DNA of 23,402 nucleotides, from NCBI GenBank assembly GCA_902494535.1, contig CABUTO010000038.1:1-23402 (forward strand). Direction: 5' to 3'. How positions within the stretch are numbered: the stretch's first letter is position 1; every line of letters starts with the position of its first letter. Below the pieces are notes generated by a model. The model saw nothing but the letters and a program-made list of their open reading frames with translations, was not told where the DNA came from and ran no database searches. Positions 1 through 6,240 of this stretch are shown one piece after another. A program made the translations under genes and the position numbers. The stretch comes from an uncultured Collinsella sp. GTDB taxonomy: Bacteria; Actinomycetota; Coriobacteriia; Coriobacteriales; Coriobacteriaceae.

Positions 1-95
1 ATATATTAAGTTTGTCGCGAGTTCCGCACGCAAAGGAAAGCACTTAATGTGCTTTCCGTCTTGCGCAGGACTGTAGAGCAGCAAACTTAATATAT
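1..95. repeat. 95-bp nested imperfect palindrome
   Basis: The first 14 bases (ATATATTAAGTTTG) are the exact reverse complement of positions 82-95. Inside lie CGCAA (29-33) facing TTGCG (61-65) and a perfect 9-bp stem, GGAAAGCAC (35-43) facing GTGCTTTCC (49-57), with loop TTAAT. There is no T-run after it, so it is not a classical intrinsic terminator. It could be a fold-back/MITE-like element, a terminator of an upstream gene, or a cruciform-forming site. The window starts exactly at its left end, so it may extend further left. Confidence 0.75.
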
Positions 96-173
96 TTCGC
101 CGCCCCTCTGCCAAGCCCAGGCGACTCCACGCACTTTACCTGCGTAAACAATGTGAGTGAAATATGAATCTCG

Positions 174-200
174 ATGGATACGCCCGCAGCCGTGTATACT
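174..200 (+). promoter_or_regulatory. Candidate promoter/box upstream of rplC
   Basis: A block starting ATGGATACGCCCG and ending CCGTGTATACT closely matches the block at 2039-2065 before rplB (23 of 27 positions). TATACT (195-200) is a good -10 hexamer; no convincing -35 is seen at 16-18 bases upstream. The two copies stand before two ribosomal gene sets, which favours a shared promoter or regulator site. Confidence 0.45.
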
Positions 201-311
201 AAACAGCTGTGTGAAACCAGGGGAGTATTCTGGCTGGACAAAATGCCTGCTTAATAGGGTTGTCAGGTAGTCCGGACGCAATACAAGGCTGGGGAGCACG
301 TCGTGTAAGTA

Positions 312-363
312 GTGGTCCTCTAGGGGCGTACGCTCGGTGGTGTACGCATTGTCCCAAGACCAC
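312..363 (+). promoter_or_regulatory. Nested hairpin in the rplC leader
   Basis: The stem is built from GTGGTC (312-317) with GACCAC (358-363), GGG (323-325) with CCC (353-355), and GCGTAC (326-331) with GTACGC (342-347), enclosing a loop of about ten bases. It ends 20 bases before the rplC start. Its position fits a ribosomal-protein autoregulatory leader, known in other bacteria for the S10 operon where L4 is the regulator, but the ligand here is unknown. Confidence 0.45.
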
Positions 364-383
364 GCGAGAGTTGGGATCATATC

Positions 384-1004
384 TTGATCAGCATGATTCT
401 CGGCCGCAAGATTGGCATGACCCAGGTTTGGGACGAGGACGACAACGTCGTTCCCGTCACGGTCATCCAGGCTGGCCCCTGCGCTGTCTCGCAGGTTAAA
501 ACTCAGGCAACCGACGGCTATGACGCCGTCCAGATCGGTTTCGGCGACATCAAGGCCAAGAACGTGAACAAGCCCATGGCTGGTCACTTCGCCAAGGCCG
601 GCGTCGAGCCTGTCCGCTTCCTTCGTGAGGTCCGCGTCGAGAACGGCGAGGAGCACAAGGTCGGCGAGGTCGTCACCGTCGCTGATTTCGCTGATGTCGA
701 GAAGGTCGACGTCATCGGTACCTCCAAGGGTAAGGGCTTCCAGGGTCGCATCAAGCGCTGGGGTCAGCGCCGCGGTCCTATGACGCATGGTTCTCACTTC
801 CAGCGTCACCCCGGTTCTATCGGTCAGTGCGCCTATCCTGCGCGCGTCCTCAAGGGCGTCAAGATGGCCGGTCACATGGGTAACGAGCGCGTTACCGTCA
901 AGAACCTTTCCGTTGTCCGCATCGATGCCGAGCAGAACCTCATCTTGGTCAAGGGCGCTGTCCCGGGTGCCAAGAATGGTCTCGTCGCCATCCGTATGGC
1001 CTAA
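384..1004 (+). CDS. rplC: 50S ribosomal protein L3
   Basis: Large-subunit protein that binds 23S rRNA early in assembly and reaches toward the peptidyl transferase centre. The N-terminus ILGRKIGMTQVWDED is typical, and the central region (about residues 115-170) carries the conserved L3 signature with KGKGFQGRIKRWG and RGPMTHGSHFQRHPGS. The length of 206 residues is normal. The start is uncertain. A TTG at 384 has a GGGA eight bases upstream and gives MISMILGRK, while the ATG at 393 has no ribosome binding site in range, so TTG is preferred. It is the first gene of the cluster. The usual rpsJ neighbour is absent and a structured leader stands in its place. Confidence 0.95.
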   Translation: MISMILGRKIGMTQVWDEDDNVVPVTVIQAGPCAVSQVKTQATDGYDAVQIGFGDIKAKNVNKPMAGHFAKAGVEPVRFLREVRVENGEEHKVGEVVTVADFADVEKVDVIGTSKGKGFQGRIKRWGQRRGPMTHGSHFQRHPGSIGQCAYPARVLKGVKMAGHMGNERVTVKNLSVVRIDAEQNLILVKGAVPGAKNGLVAIRMA

Positions 1005-1050
1005 GGGCCCAGCCCATTTAGCCCAGCGTCATACCAAGGAGAACACTTAA

Positions 1051-1677
1051 ATGGCAAAGTTTGAAGTAAAGAACAGCGAGGGCAAGAAGGTCGCCGAGGC
1101 CGAGCTCGCCGCTGAGGTGTACGGCATCGAGCCGAACATCCACGTTATGCACCACATCGTCAAGTGCCAGATGGCCTCTTGGCGTCAGGGCACCCAGTCC
1201 GCTAAGGGCCGCTCTGAGGTTTCCGGTGGCGGCAAGAAGCCTTGGCGTCAGAAGGGCACCGGCCGTGCCCGCCAGGGCTCCATCCGTGCTGCCCAGTGGC
1301 GTCACGGTGGCGTTGTCTTCGCCCCCAAGCCCCGTTCCTACGCTAAGCGTATGAACAACAAGGAGGTCAAGCTGGCTATGCGCTCCGCGCTGTCCGCCAA
1401 GCTGGCCGATGGCGAGCTCGTGCTCGTCGACGACTACGGCTTCGAGAAGCCTTCCACCAAGGCTGCCGTTGCCATGCTCAAGGCTCTCGGCCTTGAGGGC
1501 AAGCGTCTGACCATCATCGTTCGCGATGAGGACGTCAACGCCTACCTGTCGTTCCGCAACATTCCCAAGACGTTCATCATCACCGCCGACGAGGCCAACA
1601 CCTACGATCTCGTCAACAACAACGCTGTGCTGATGCCCGCCGACATCGCCGCTCACTTCGGGGAGGTGCTTGCATAA
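1051..1677 (+). CDS. rplD: 50S ribosomal protein L4
   Basis: Primary 23S rRNA-binding protein whose extended loop lines the exit tunnel; in enterobacteria it also represses the S10 operon. The 208-residue protein contains the diagnostic loop region WRQGTQSAKGRSEVSGGGKK, then PWRQKGTGRARQGSIRAAQW, at about residues 48-88, followed by the globular part. AAGGAG lies about eight bases before the ATG. It follows rplC by 46 bases and its TAA abuts the ATG of rplW. The structured leader before rplC would be the natural target if L4 autoregulates here, but that is inference. Confidence 0.96.
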   Translation: MAKFEVKNSEGKKVAEAELAAEVYGIEPNIHVMHHIVKCQMASWRQGTQSAKGRSEVSGGGKKPWRQKGTGRARQGSIRAAQWRHGGVVFAPKPRSYAKRMNNKEVKLAMRSALSAKLADGELVLVDDYGFEKPSTKAAVAMLKALGLEGKRLTIIVRDEDVNAYLSFRNIPKTFIITADEANTYDLVNNNAVLMPADIAAHFGEVLA

Positions 1678-1965
1678 ATGACCGCCCACGAGATCATCAT
1701 CCGTCCGATCGTGTCCGAGCGTTCCTTCTCCGGCATGGAGCAGAACAAGTACACGTTCGAGGTCGCCAAGGATGCTAACAAGTATCAGATCAAGGACGCT
1801 GTCGAGGAGATCTTCGGCGTCAAGGTCGTTCGCGTGAACACCCTGACGGTCAAGCCCAAGACCAAGCGCGTGCGCTATGTCGCCGGCAAGACCCGTTCTT
1901 GGAAGAAGGCCATCGTCACGCTGGCCGAGGGCGACACCATCGAGGTCTTTGGCAACCAGGCCTAA
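1678..1965 (+). CDS. rplW: 50S ribosomal protein L23
   Basis: Protein at the tunnel exit that docks trigger factor and SRP in bacteria. The 95-residue protein has the typical start (HEIIIRPIVSERSF) and the conserved basic stretch VNTLTVKPKTKRVRYVAGKT near residues 54-73. Its ATG directly follows the rplD stop, with the binding site GGGGAGG inside the end of rplD, so the two are translationally coupled. A 179-base gap with a strong hairpin follows, so this gene probably closes the first transcriptional module. Confidence 0.95.
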   Translation: MTAHEIIIRPIVSERSFSGMEQNKYTFEVAKDANKYQIKDAVEEIFGVKVVRVNTLTVKPKTKRVRYVAGKTRSWKKAIVTLAEGDTIEVFGNQA

Positions 1966-1983
1966 GACTCGCTGCTGTTGAGT

Positions 1984-2019
1984 GAGCTCATGCCTCCCAA
2001 ATAGGGGAGGCGAGAGCTC
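1984..2019 (+). terminator. Strong hairpin after rplW (terminator or attenuator-like)
   Basis: GAGCTC (1984-1989) pairs with GAGCTC (2014-2019), and GCCTCCC pairs with GGGAGGC inside, with only a small internal mismatch and a short AT-rich loop. The tail AAGGTTTTGG has only four T, so termination would be weak or partial. It separates rplC-rplD-rplW from rplB and lies just before a candidate new promoter. Confidence 0.5.
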
Positions 2020-2038
2020 AAGGTTTTGGGCGTATAAA

Positions 2039-2065
2039 ATGGACACGCCCGGAACCGTGTATACG
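2039..2065 (+). promoter_or_regulatory. Candidate promoter/box upstream of rplB
   Basis: Second copy of the block found before rplC. It starts ATGGACACGCCCG and ends CCGTGTATACG. Just upstream, GGGCGT (2028-2033) can pair with ACGCCC inside the box. The following leader has CGAGG pairing with CCTCG and TCGCA pairing with TGCGA. Being a near copy in front of another ribosomal gene, it is a candidate internal promoter or operator. Confidence 0.4.
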
Positions 2066-2144
2066 TCCGGTGTCATCGCACCCGAGGCAGAACCTCGAAT
2101 CCCTGTCTGCGATGGCTAACGGATTCCTATTGAAAGGGATTGTA

Positions 2145-2975
2145 ATGGCTGTAAAGCACCTTAAGCCGACCTCCGCTGGTAGGCGTTGGCAGACGATCTC
2201 CGACTTCTCCGAGATCACCTGCACCAAGCCCGAGAAGTCTCTTCTCGAGCCCCTGCCCAAGAAGGCCGGTCGTAACAACAACGGCCGCATCACCACCCGC
2301 CACCAGGGCGGCGGCGTGAAGCGTCGTTACCGCGTGATCGACTTCAAGCGCAACAAGGACGGCGTGCCCGCCAAGGTTGCCACGATCGAGTACGATCCGA
2401 ACCGTTCCGCTCGCATCGCTCTGCTGCACTACGCTGACGGTGAGAAGCGCTACATCCTGGCCCCCAAGGGCCTCGAGGTCGGTCAGACCATCATGTCCGG
2501 TTCTGACGCCGACATCAAGCCGGGCAACGCTCTGCCCCTCGCCGACATCCCCGTCGGTACGCTCATCCACGCCGTCGAGTTCCAGCCGGGCAAGGGCGCC
2601 GCTATCGCCCGTTCCGCCGGTAACTCCTGCCAGCTGATGGGTAAGGAGGGCAAGTACGCCATCGTCCGTATGCCTTCCTCCGAGATGCGCCGCATCCTCG
2701 TTACCTGCCGCGCCACCGTCGGTGAGGTCGGCAACGCCGATCACTCCAACATCGTCATCGGCAAGGCCGGCCGTAAGCGCCACATGAACGTGCGCCCGAC
2801 CGTCCGCGGTACCGTCATGAACCCTGTCGACCACCCGCACGGCGGTGGCGAGGGCAAGAACCACACCTCTGGTCGTCCCTCTGTTACCCCCTGGGGTAAG
2901 CCGACGAAGGGCCTTCGTACGCGCAAGAAGAAGAAGGTCTCGAACCAGCACATCATTCGTCGCCGTAAGAAGTAA
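2145..2975 (+). CDS. rplB: 50S ribosomal protein L2
   Basis: One of the most conserved 50S proteins, needed for subunit association and peptidyl transferase assembly. The start MAVKHLKPTSAGRR at 2145 is chosen because it gives the family's usual length (276 residues) and has AAAGGG just upstream; the frame is open to 2070, but that extension resembles nothing. The C-terminus carries the hallmark NPVDHPHGGGEGKN with the conserved functional histidine, then RPSVTPWGKPTKGLRTRKKKK (near residues 225-265). It is the first gene after the hairpin and candidate promoter, so it is probably the head of the second module. Confidence 0.97.
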   Translation: MAVKHLKPTSAGRRWQTISDFSEITCTKPEKSLLEPLPKKAGRNNNGRITTRHQGGGVKRRYRVIDFKRNKDGVPAKVATIEYDPNRSARIALLHYADGEKRYILAPKGLEVGQTIMSGSDADIKPGNALPLADIPVGTLIHAVEFQPGKGAAIARSAGNSCQLMGKEGKYAIVRMPSSEMRRILVTCRATVGEVGNADHSNIVIGKAGRKRHMNVRPTVRGTVMNPVDHPHGGGEGKNHTSGRPSVTPWGKPTKGLRTRKKKKVSNQHIIRRRKK

Positions 2976-3007
2976 TTTCGGATACCGAGTTTTAGGAGAA
3001 AGCACTT

Positions 3008-3268
3008 ATGAGCAGAAGTCTCAAAAAGGGCCCGTTCGTGGAGACTCGCCTTCTCTCGCGTATCACCGCGATGAACGAGGCTGGCAAGAAGGACGTCGTG
3101 AAGACCTGGTCCCGCGCGTCCACCATCTTCCCCGAGATGGTTGGTCACACCATCGCCGTCCACGACGGCCGCAAGCATGTGCCCGTGTATGTTACCGAGT
3201 CCATGGTTGGTCACAAGCTCGGCGAGTTCGCGCCGACTCGTACGTTCCGTGGCCACAAGGCCAAATAG
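3008..3268 (+). CDS. rpsS: 30S ribosomal protein S19
   Basis: Small-subunit head protein that binds 16S rRNA with S13. The protein has 86 residues, starts with the invariant MSRSLKKGPFV and ends with KLGEFAPTRTFRGHKAK, both diagnostic. TAGGAG lies eight bases before the ATG. It stands in the canonical order L2-S19-L22, 32 bases after rplB and 14 before rplV. Confidence 0.97.
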   Translation: MSRSLKKGPFVETRLLSRITAMNEAGKKDVVKTWSRASTIFPEMVGHTIAVHDGRKHVPVYVTESMVGHKLGEFAPTRTFRGHKAK

Positions 3269-3282
3269 GGGGTTAACCGTAA

Positions 3283-3654
3283 ATGGCAACTAAGTCTATT
3301 GAAACTGAGGCCACCGAGGTTCGCGCCGTCGCTAAGTACGTGCGTGTTTCCCCCAGCAAGGCCCGCCTGGTGGTCGATCTGATCCGCCGCAAGCCTGTCG
3401 CTCAGGCCTTCGACATCCTCCACTTCTGCGACCGCGCCGTCGCCGTGGATGTCGAGAAGGTTCTCCGTTCCGCCGTTGCGAACGCCGAGAATAACAACGG
3501 TCTGCGTGCCGACAACCTGGTTGTCGCCGCTGCCTATGTTGACGAGGGTCCGACGCTTAAGCGCATCCGTCCCCGCGCCAAGGGTTCCGCTTCTCGCATT
3601 CTGAAGCGTACTTCCCACATCACCGTCGTCGTTGCTCCTCGAAAGGAGGCGTAA
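3283..3654 (+). CDS. rplV: 50S ribosomal protein L22
   Basis: 23S rRNA-binding protein whose beta-hairpin lines the exit tunnel, a site where macrolide-resistance changes arise in other bacteria. The 123-residue protein has the helical core VSPSKARLVVDLIRRKPVAQA (about residues 23-43) and the hairpin tip GPTLKRIRPRAKGSASRI near residues 89-106, both standard. GGGGGTTAACC precedes the ATG. The short acidic N-terminal extension before AVAKYVRVSP is common in actinobacteria. Confidence 0.96.
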   Translation: MATKSIETEATEVRAVAKYVRVSPSKARLVVDLIRRKPVAQAFDILHFCDRAVAVDVEKVLRSAVANAENNNGLRADNLVVAAAYVDEGPTLKRIRPRAKGSASRILKRTSHITVVVAPRKEA

Positions 3655-3660
3655 AGCTGT

Positions 3661-4371
3661 ATGGGTCAGAAAGTCTACCCCACCGGCTTCCGTCTTGGCA
3701 TCACCGAGAACTGGCGCTCCCGCTGGTTCGCAGAGAAGGATTACGCTAAGACCCTCGGTAACGATCTCGAGATCCGCAAGTACCTCGAGAAGCGTCTTTC
3801 CCGCGCAGCTGTCTCCCGCGTCGAGATCGAGCGCGCTGGCGACAAGGTGAAGGTCATCATCCTCACCGCTCGCCCCGGCGTTGTCATCGGTAAGAAGGGT
3901 GCCGAGATCGATACCCTCCGTACCGAGCTCGAGAAGGTCGCTGGCGTCTCCAAGGGCCAGCTCTCCGTCGATGTTGTCGAGATCAAGCGCCCCGAGCTCG
4001 ACGCCAACCTCGTTGCTCAGTCCATCGCTGAGCAGCTCGAGGGCCGCGTTGCCTTCCGTCGCGCTATGCGCAAGGCTGTCCAGTCCGCCCGCAAGGCCGG
4101 CGCCAAGGGCATCCGTATCCAGTGCTCCGGTCGTCTCGGCGGTGCCGAGATGGGCCGTCGTGAGTGGTACCGTGAGGGTCGCGTGCCTCTGCACACCCTC
4201 CGTGCCAAGATCGACTACGGCACGGCTGTCGCCAGCACCACCATGGGCGCTTGCGGCGTGAAGGTCTGGATCTACCTGGGCGAGAAGCTCCCGGGCCAGC
4301 CTGTTCCCAACCCTGCACTCGAGGGCTCTTCCCGTCCTCGTCGTCGTAACTCCGAGAGGAGGGGTCAGTAG
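3661..4371 (+). CDS. rpsC: 30S ribosomal protein S3
   Basis: Small-subunit protein at the mRNA entry tunnel, contributing to helicase activity. The 236-residue protein begins MGQKVYPTGFRLGIT. Its KH type-2 domain has the GxxG motif in VIGKKGAEI near residue 77, and its C-terminal domain carries GRLGGAEMGRREWYREGRVPLHTLRA. A basic tail rich in Pro, Ser and Arg ends the protein. GGAGG lies in the end of rplV, seven bases before the ATG. The last base of the stop codon is shared with the GTG start of rplP, so the two are coupled. Confidence 0.97.
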   Translation: MGQKVYPTGFRLGITENWRSRWFAEKDYAKTLGNDLEIRKYLEKRLSRAAVSRVEIERAGDKVKVIILTARPGVVIGKKGAEIDTLRTELEKVAGVSKGQLSVDVVEIKRPELDANLVAQSIAEQLEGRVAFRRAMRKAVQSARKAGAKGIRIQCSGRLGGAEMGRREWYREGRVPLHTLRAKIDYGTAVASTTMGACGVKVWIYLGEKLPGQPVPNPALEGSSRPRRRNSERRGQ

Positions 4372-4874
4372 TGCTTGCCCCTAAGCGTATTCTTCACCGC
4401 AAGGTGCAGCGTGGCTCCATGAAGGGCCAGGCCAAGGGTAATACCGAGCTGCATTTCGGCGAGTTTGGTATCCAGGCTCTCGAGGCCCATTGGATTACCA
4501 ACCGTCAGATCGAGGCCGCTCGTATTGCCATGACCCGCTACATGAAGCGTGGCGGTCGTGTCTACATCACGATCTTCCCCGATAAGCCCATCACCAAGAA
4601 GCCTGCCGAGACTCGCATGGGTTCTGGTAAGGGTAACCCCGAGGAGTGGGTGGCCGTCGTCAAGCCCGGCCGCATCATGTTCGAGGTCAAGGGCGTGCCC
4701 GAGGAGGTCGCTCGCGAGGCTCTGCGTCTTGCACAGCACAAGCTTCCCATCAAGACCAAGATTGTTGCTGCCAAGAACGCTGAGCAGCGCATCGAGAAGG
4801 AGATGGCTGAGGAGGCCGCTCTCGAGGCCAAGTGGGCTGCTGAGGACGCCGCCGCCGCCAAGGAGGAGAACTAA
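4371..4874 (+). CDS. rplP: 50S ribosomal protein L16 with acidic C-terminal extension
   Basis: L16 helps to position the A-site tRNA and is assembled late. The protein starts with GTG, overlapping the rpsC stop by one base, and has GAGGAGGGG upstream. Residues 1-135 are a standard L16: MLAPKRILHRKVQRGSM, then TNRQIEAARIAMTRYMKRGG, KPITKKPAETRMGSGKG, and KLPIKTKIV. Residues 136-167 are an extra tail, rich in Ala, Glu and Lys and probably helical. The usual family length is about 137-145, so about 25-30 residues are added. The stop TAA overlaps the ATG of rpmC. Confidence 0.96.
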   Translation: MLAPKRILHRKVQRGSMKGQAKGNTELHFGEFGIQALEAHWITNRQIEAARIAMTRYMKRGGRVYITIFPDKPITKKPAETRMGSGKGNPEEWVAVVKPGRIMFEVKGVPEEVAREALRLAQHKLPIKTKIVAAKNAEQRIEKEMAEEAALEAKWAAEDAAAAKEEN

Positions 4875-5089
4875 TGAAGCCCGCAGAGATTCGTGAGCTC
4901 TCGGACGCTCAGCTCGTTGAGAAGCTGAAGGAAATGCGCGCCGAGCTCTTTAACCTTCGTTTCCAGATGGCCACCAGCCAGCTGGACAACACCGCTCGCG
5001 TCAACACCGTGAAGAAGGACATCGCTCGCGTCCTCACGGAGCAGCGCGCCCGCGAGATCGCAGCGGAGAAGTCCGCTGTCGCCGAGTAG
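4874..5089 (+). CDS. rpmC: 50S ribosomal protein L29
   Basis: Small two-helix protein near the tunnel exit, next to L23. The 71-residue protein has the family pattern MKPAEIRELSDAQLVEKLKE, then ELFNLRFQMATSQLDNTARV, and RVLTEQRARE. The ATG overlaps the rplP stop (TAATG) and AAGGAGG lies just before it within rplP, so translation is coupled. It sits in the canonical L16-L29-S17 order. Confidence 0.95.
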   Translation: MKPAEIRELSDAQLVEKLKEMRAELFNLRFQMATSQLDNTARVNTVKKDIARVLTEQRAREIAAEKSAVAE

Positions 5090-5105
5090 GACCTAAGGAG
5101 AGAAC

Positions 5106-5366
5106 ATGACTGATTCGCGTAACTCGCGTAAGGTCCGTACGGGTGTCGTTACCTCCGTCTCCGGTGCCAAGACCATCGTTGTCACCATCACCGAGCGCAA
5201 GCGTCACCCCAAGTACGGCAAGATGATGACCAGCTCCAAGAAGCTGCACGCTCACGACGAGGAGTGCACGGCTGGCGTGGGCGACACCGTCCGCGTTATG
5301 GAGACCCGTCCTATGTCCAAGATGAAGCGTTGGCGCCTCATCGAGGTCGTCGAGCGCGCTAAATAA
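5106..5366 (+). CDS. rpsQ: 30S ribosomal protein S17
   Basis: Primary 16S rRNA-binding protein with an OB fold. The 86-residue protein contains RTGVVTSVSGAKTIVVTI (about residues 11-28), then KRHPKYGKMMTSSKKLHAHD and VGDTVRVMETRPMSKMKRW, all signature regions. AAGGAGAGA lies before the ATG. It ends the second tight gene run, and a 118-base structured gap separates it from rplN. Confidence 0.96.
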   Translation: MTDSRNSRKVRTGVVTSVSGAKTIVVTITERKRHPKYGKMMTSSKKLHAHDEECTAGVGDTVRVMETRPMSKMKRWRLIEVVERAK

Positions 5367-5401
5367 GCAGTCGCTCTTACGACTTGTACGTTTCCGAAGA
5401 T

Positions 5402-5427
5402 GTGCGTATGCCTGGCTTGCATACCAC
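5402..5427 (+). promoter_or_regulatory. Hairpin in the rpsQ-rplN gap
   Basis: GTG (5402-5404) and GTATGC (5406-5411) pair with GCATAC (5419-5424) and CAC (5425-5427), leaving one bulged C and a seven-base loop. There is no T-run. Further down, CCTC (5449-5452) can face the GAGG of the rplN ribosome binding site. The 118-base gap is long for this operon, so it may hold an internal promoter or a leader for rplN-rplX. Confidence 0.45.
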
Positions 5428-5484
5428 GGGCCGCATAAAGGCTGCGCACCTCTCTTCGGTTCTTAGTTCGGAGGAACATCTACC

Positions 5485-5853
5485 ATGATTCAGATGCAAA
5501 CCATGCTGAACGTCGCCGACAACTCCGGCGCTCGCAAGATTCGCTGCATCAAGGTGCTTGGCGGTTCCAAGCGTCGTTATGCAGGCATCGGCGATGTGTT
5601 CATCGGTGCTGTCCAGGAGGCTACCCCTGGCGCCAACGTCAAGAAGAAGGACGTTGTCCGTTGCGTCGTCGTTCGCACCGTTAAGGAGATCCGCCGCAAG
5701 GATGGCTCCTACATTCGCTTTGATGAGAACGCCTGCGTTGTCATCAACAACGATGGTTCGCCCGTCGGCACCCGTATCTTCGGGCCTGTCGCTCGCGAGC
5801 TTCGTGACAAGAAGTACATGAAGATCGTCTCGCTCGCTCCCGAGACCCTGTAG
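5485..5853 (+). CDS. rplN: 50S ribosomal protein L14
   Basis: Conserved 23S rRNA-binding protein at the subunit interface. The 122-residue length is exactly typical. It begins MIQMQTMLNVADNSGARKI, has the L14 signature around residues 60-86 (KKDVVRCVVVRTVKEIRRKDGSYIRFDENACVV in that stretch, in part), and ends in GPVARELRDKKYMKIVSLAPE. CGGAGGAA is the ribosome binding site. It heads the short rplN-rplX module. Confidence 0.97.
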   Translation: MIQMQTMLNVADNSGARKIRCIKVLGGSKRRYAGIGDVFIGAVQEATPGANVKKKDVVRCVVVRTVKEIRRKDGSYIRFDENACVVINNDGSPVGTRIFGPVARELRDKKYMKIVSLAPETL

Positions 5854-5866
5854 TTAGGGGAGATAT

Positions 5867-6172
5867 ATGTATATCAAGAAGGGCGATAAGGTCCAGGTTC
5901 TCTCTGGTAAGGATCGCGGCAAGCAGGGCGTTGTCCTGCGTGCTCTTCCCGCCGAGAACAAGGTCGTTGTCGAGGGCGTTTCGGTCGTCAAGAAGGCCGT
6001 CAAGCCCAACGCTGCCAACCAGCAGGGCGGCATCGTTTCGCAGGAGGCTCCCATCGACGCCTCCAACGTCAATCTCGTTTGCCCCGAGTGCGGTAAGGTT
6101 ACCCGCGTCGGTCACGAGAAGGACGGCAAGAACAAGCTGCGCGTCTGCAAGAAGTGCGGCCACAAGTTCTAA
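5867..6172 (+). CDS. rplX: 50S ribosomal protein L24, zinc-ribbon type
   Basis: Assembly-initiator protein of the 50S subunit. The 101-residue protein has the KOW motif at the N-terminus (KKGDKVQVLSGKDRGKQGVV, residues 4-23) and the central KKAVKPN..QGGIV.QEAPID. C72-x2-C75 and C94-x2-C97 form a probable zinc ribbon, found in some L24 lineages. GGGGAG precedes the ATG, 13 bases after rplN. In most bacteria rplE follows directly. Here a strong terminator lies 28 bases after the stop and the ribosomal cluster ends. Confidence 0.96.
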   Translation: MYIKKGDKVQVLSGKDRGKQGVVLRALPAENKVVVEGVSVVKKAVKPNAANQQGGIVSQEAPIDASNVNLVCPECGKVTRVGHEKDGKNKLRVCKKCGHKF

Positions 6173-6199
6173 GCTGCCCGCAACATCAAGTTGCTAGCA

Positions 6200-6236
6200 A
6201 AGGCCCGGATGCCCCACGGCACCCGGGCCTTTTTCT
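6200..6236 (+). terminator. Rho-independent terminator after rplX
   Basis: AGGCCCGG (6201-6208) and TGCC (6210-6213) pair with GGCA (6218-6221) and CCGGGCCT (6223-6230), with one A/C mismatch, loop CCAC, and the tail TTTTTCT. This is a very strong intrinsic terminator closing the ribosomal operon. Confidence 0.93.
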
Positions 6237-6240
6237 ATCC

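Larger units (their letters stand above)
96..383 (+). promoter_or_regulatory. Long rplC leader region without a gene
   Basis: No credible coding sequence and no S10 gene is seen in this stretch. It holds a candidate promoter ending in TATACT (195-200), followed by about 180 bases that can form several hairpins: CCAG 217-220 with CTGG 230-233, GACAA 237-241 with TTGTC 260-264, and a nested hairpin at 312-363. This looks like the promoter and structured 5' leader of an operon starting at rplC. The function is inferred. Confidence 0.5.

Noticed and set aside
384..392. rplC start at the ATG 393 rather than TTG 384
   Set aside because: The ATG has no ribosome binding site in range, whereas GGGA is suitably placed for the TTG; the choice remains tentative.
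87..875. 262-residue - strand ORF before and over rplC
   Set aside because: Most of it is antisense to rplC, and the rest falls in the hairpin-rich leader.
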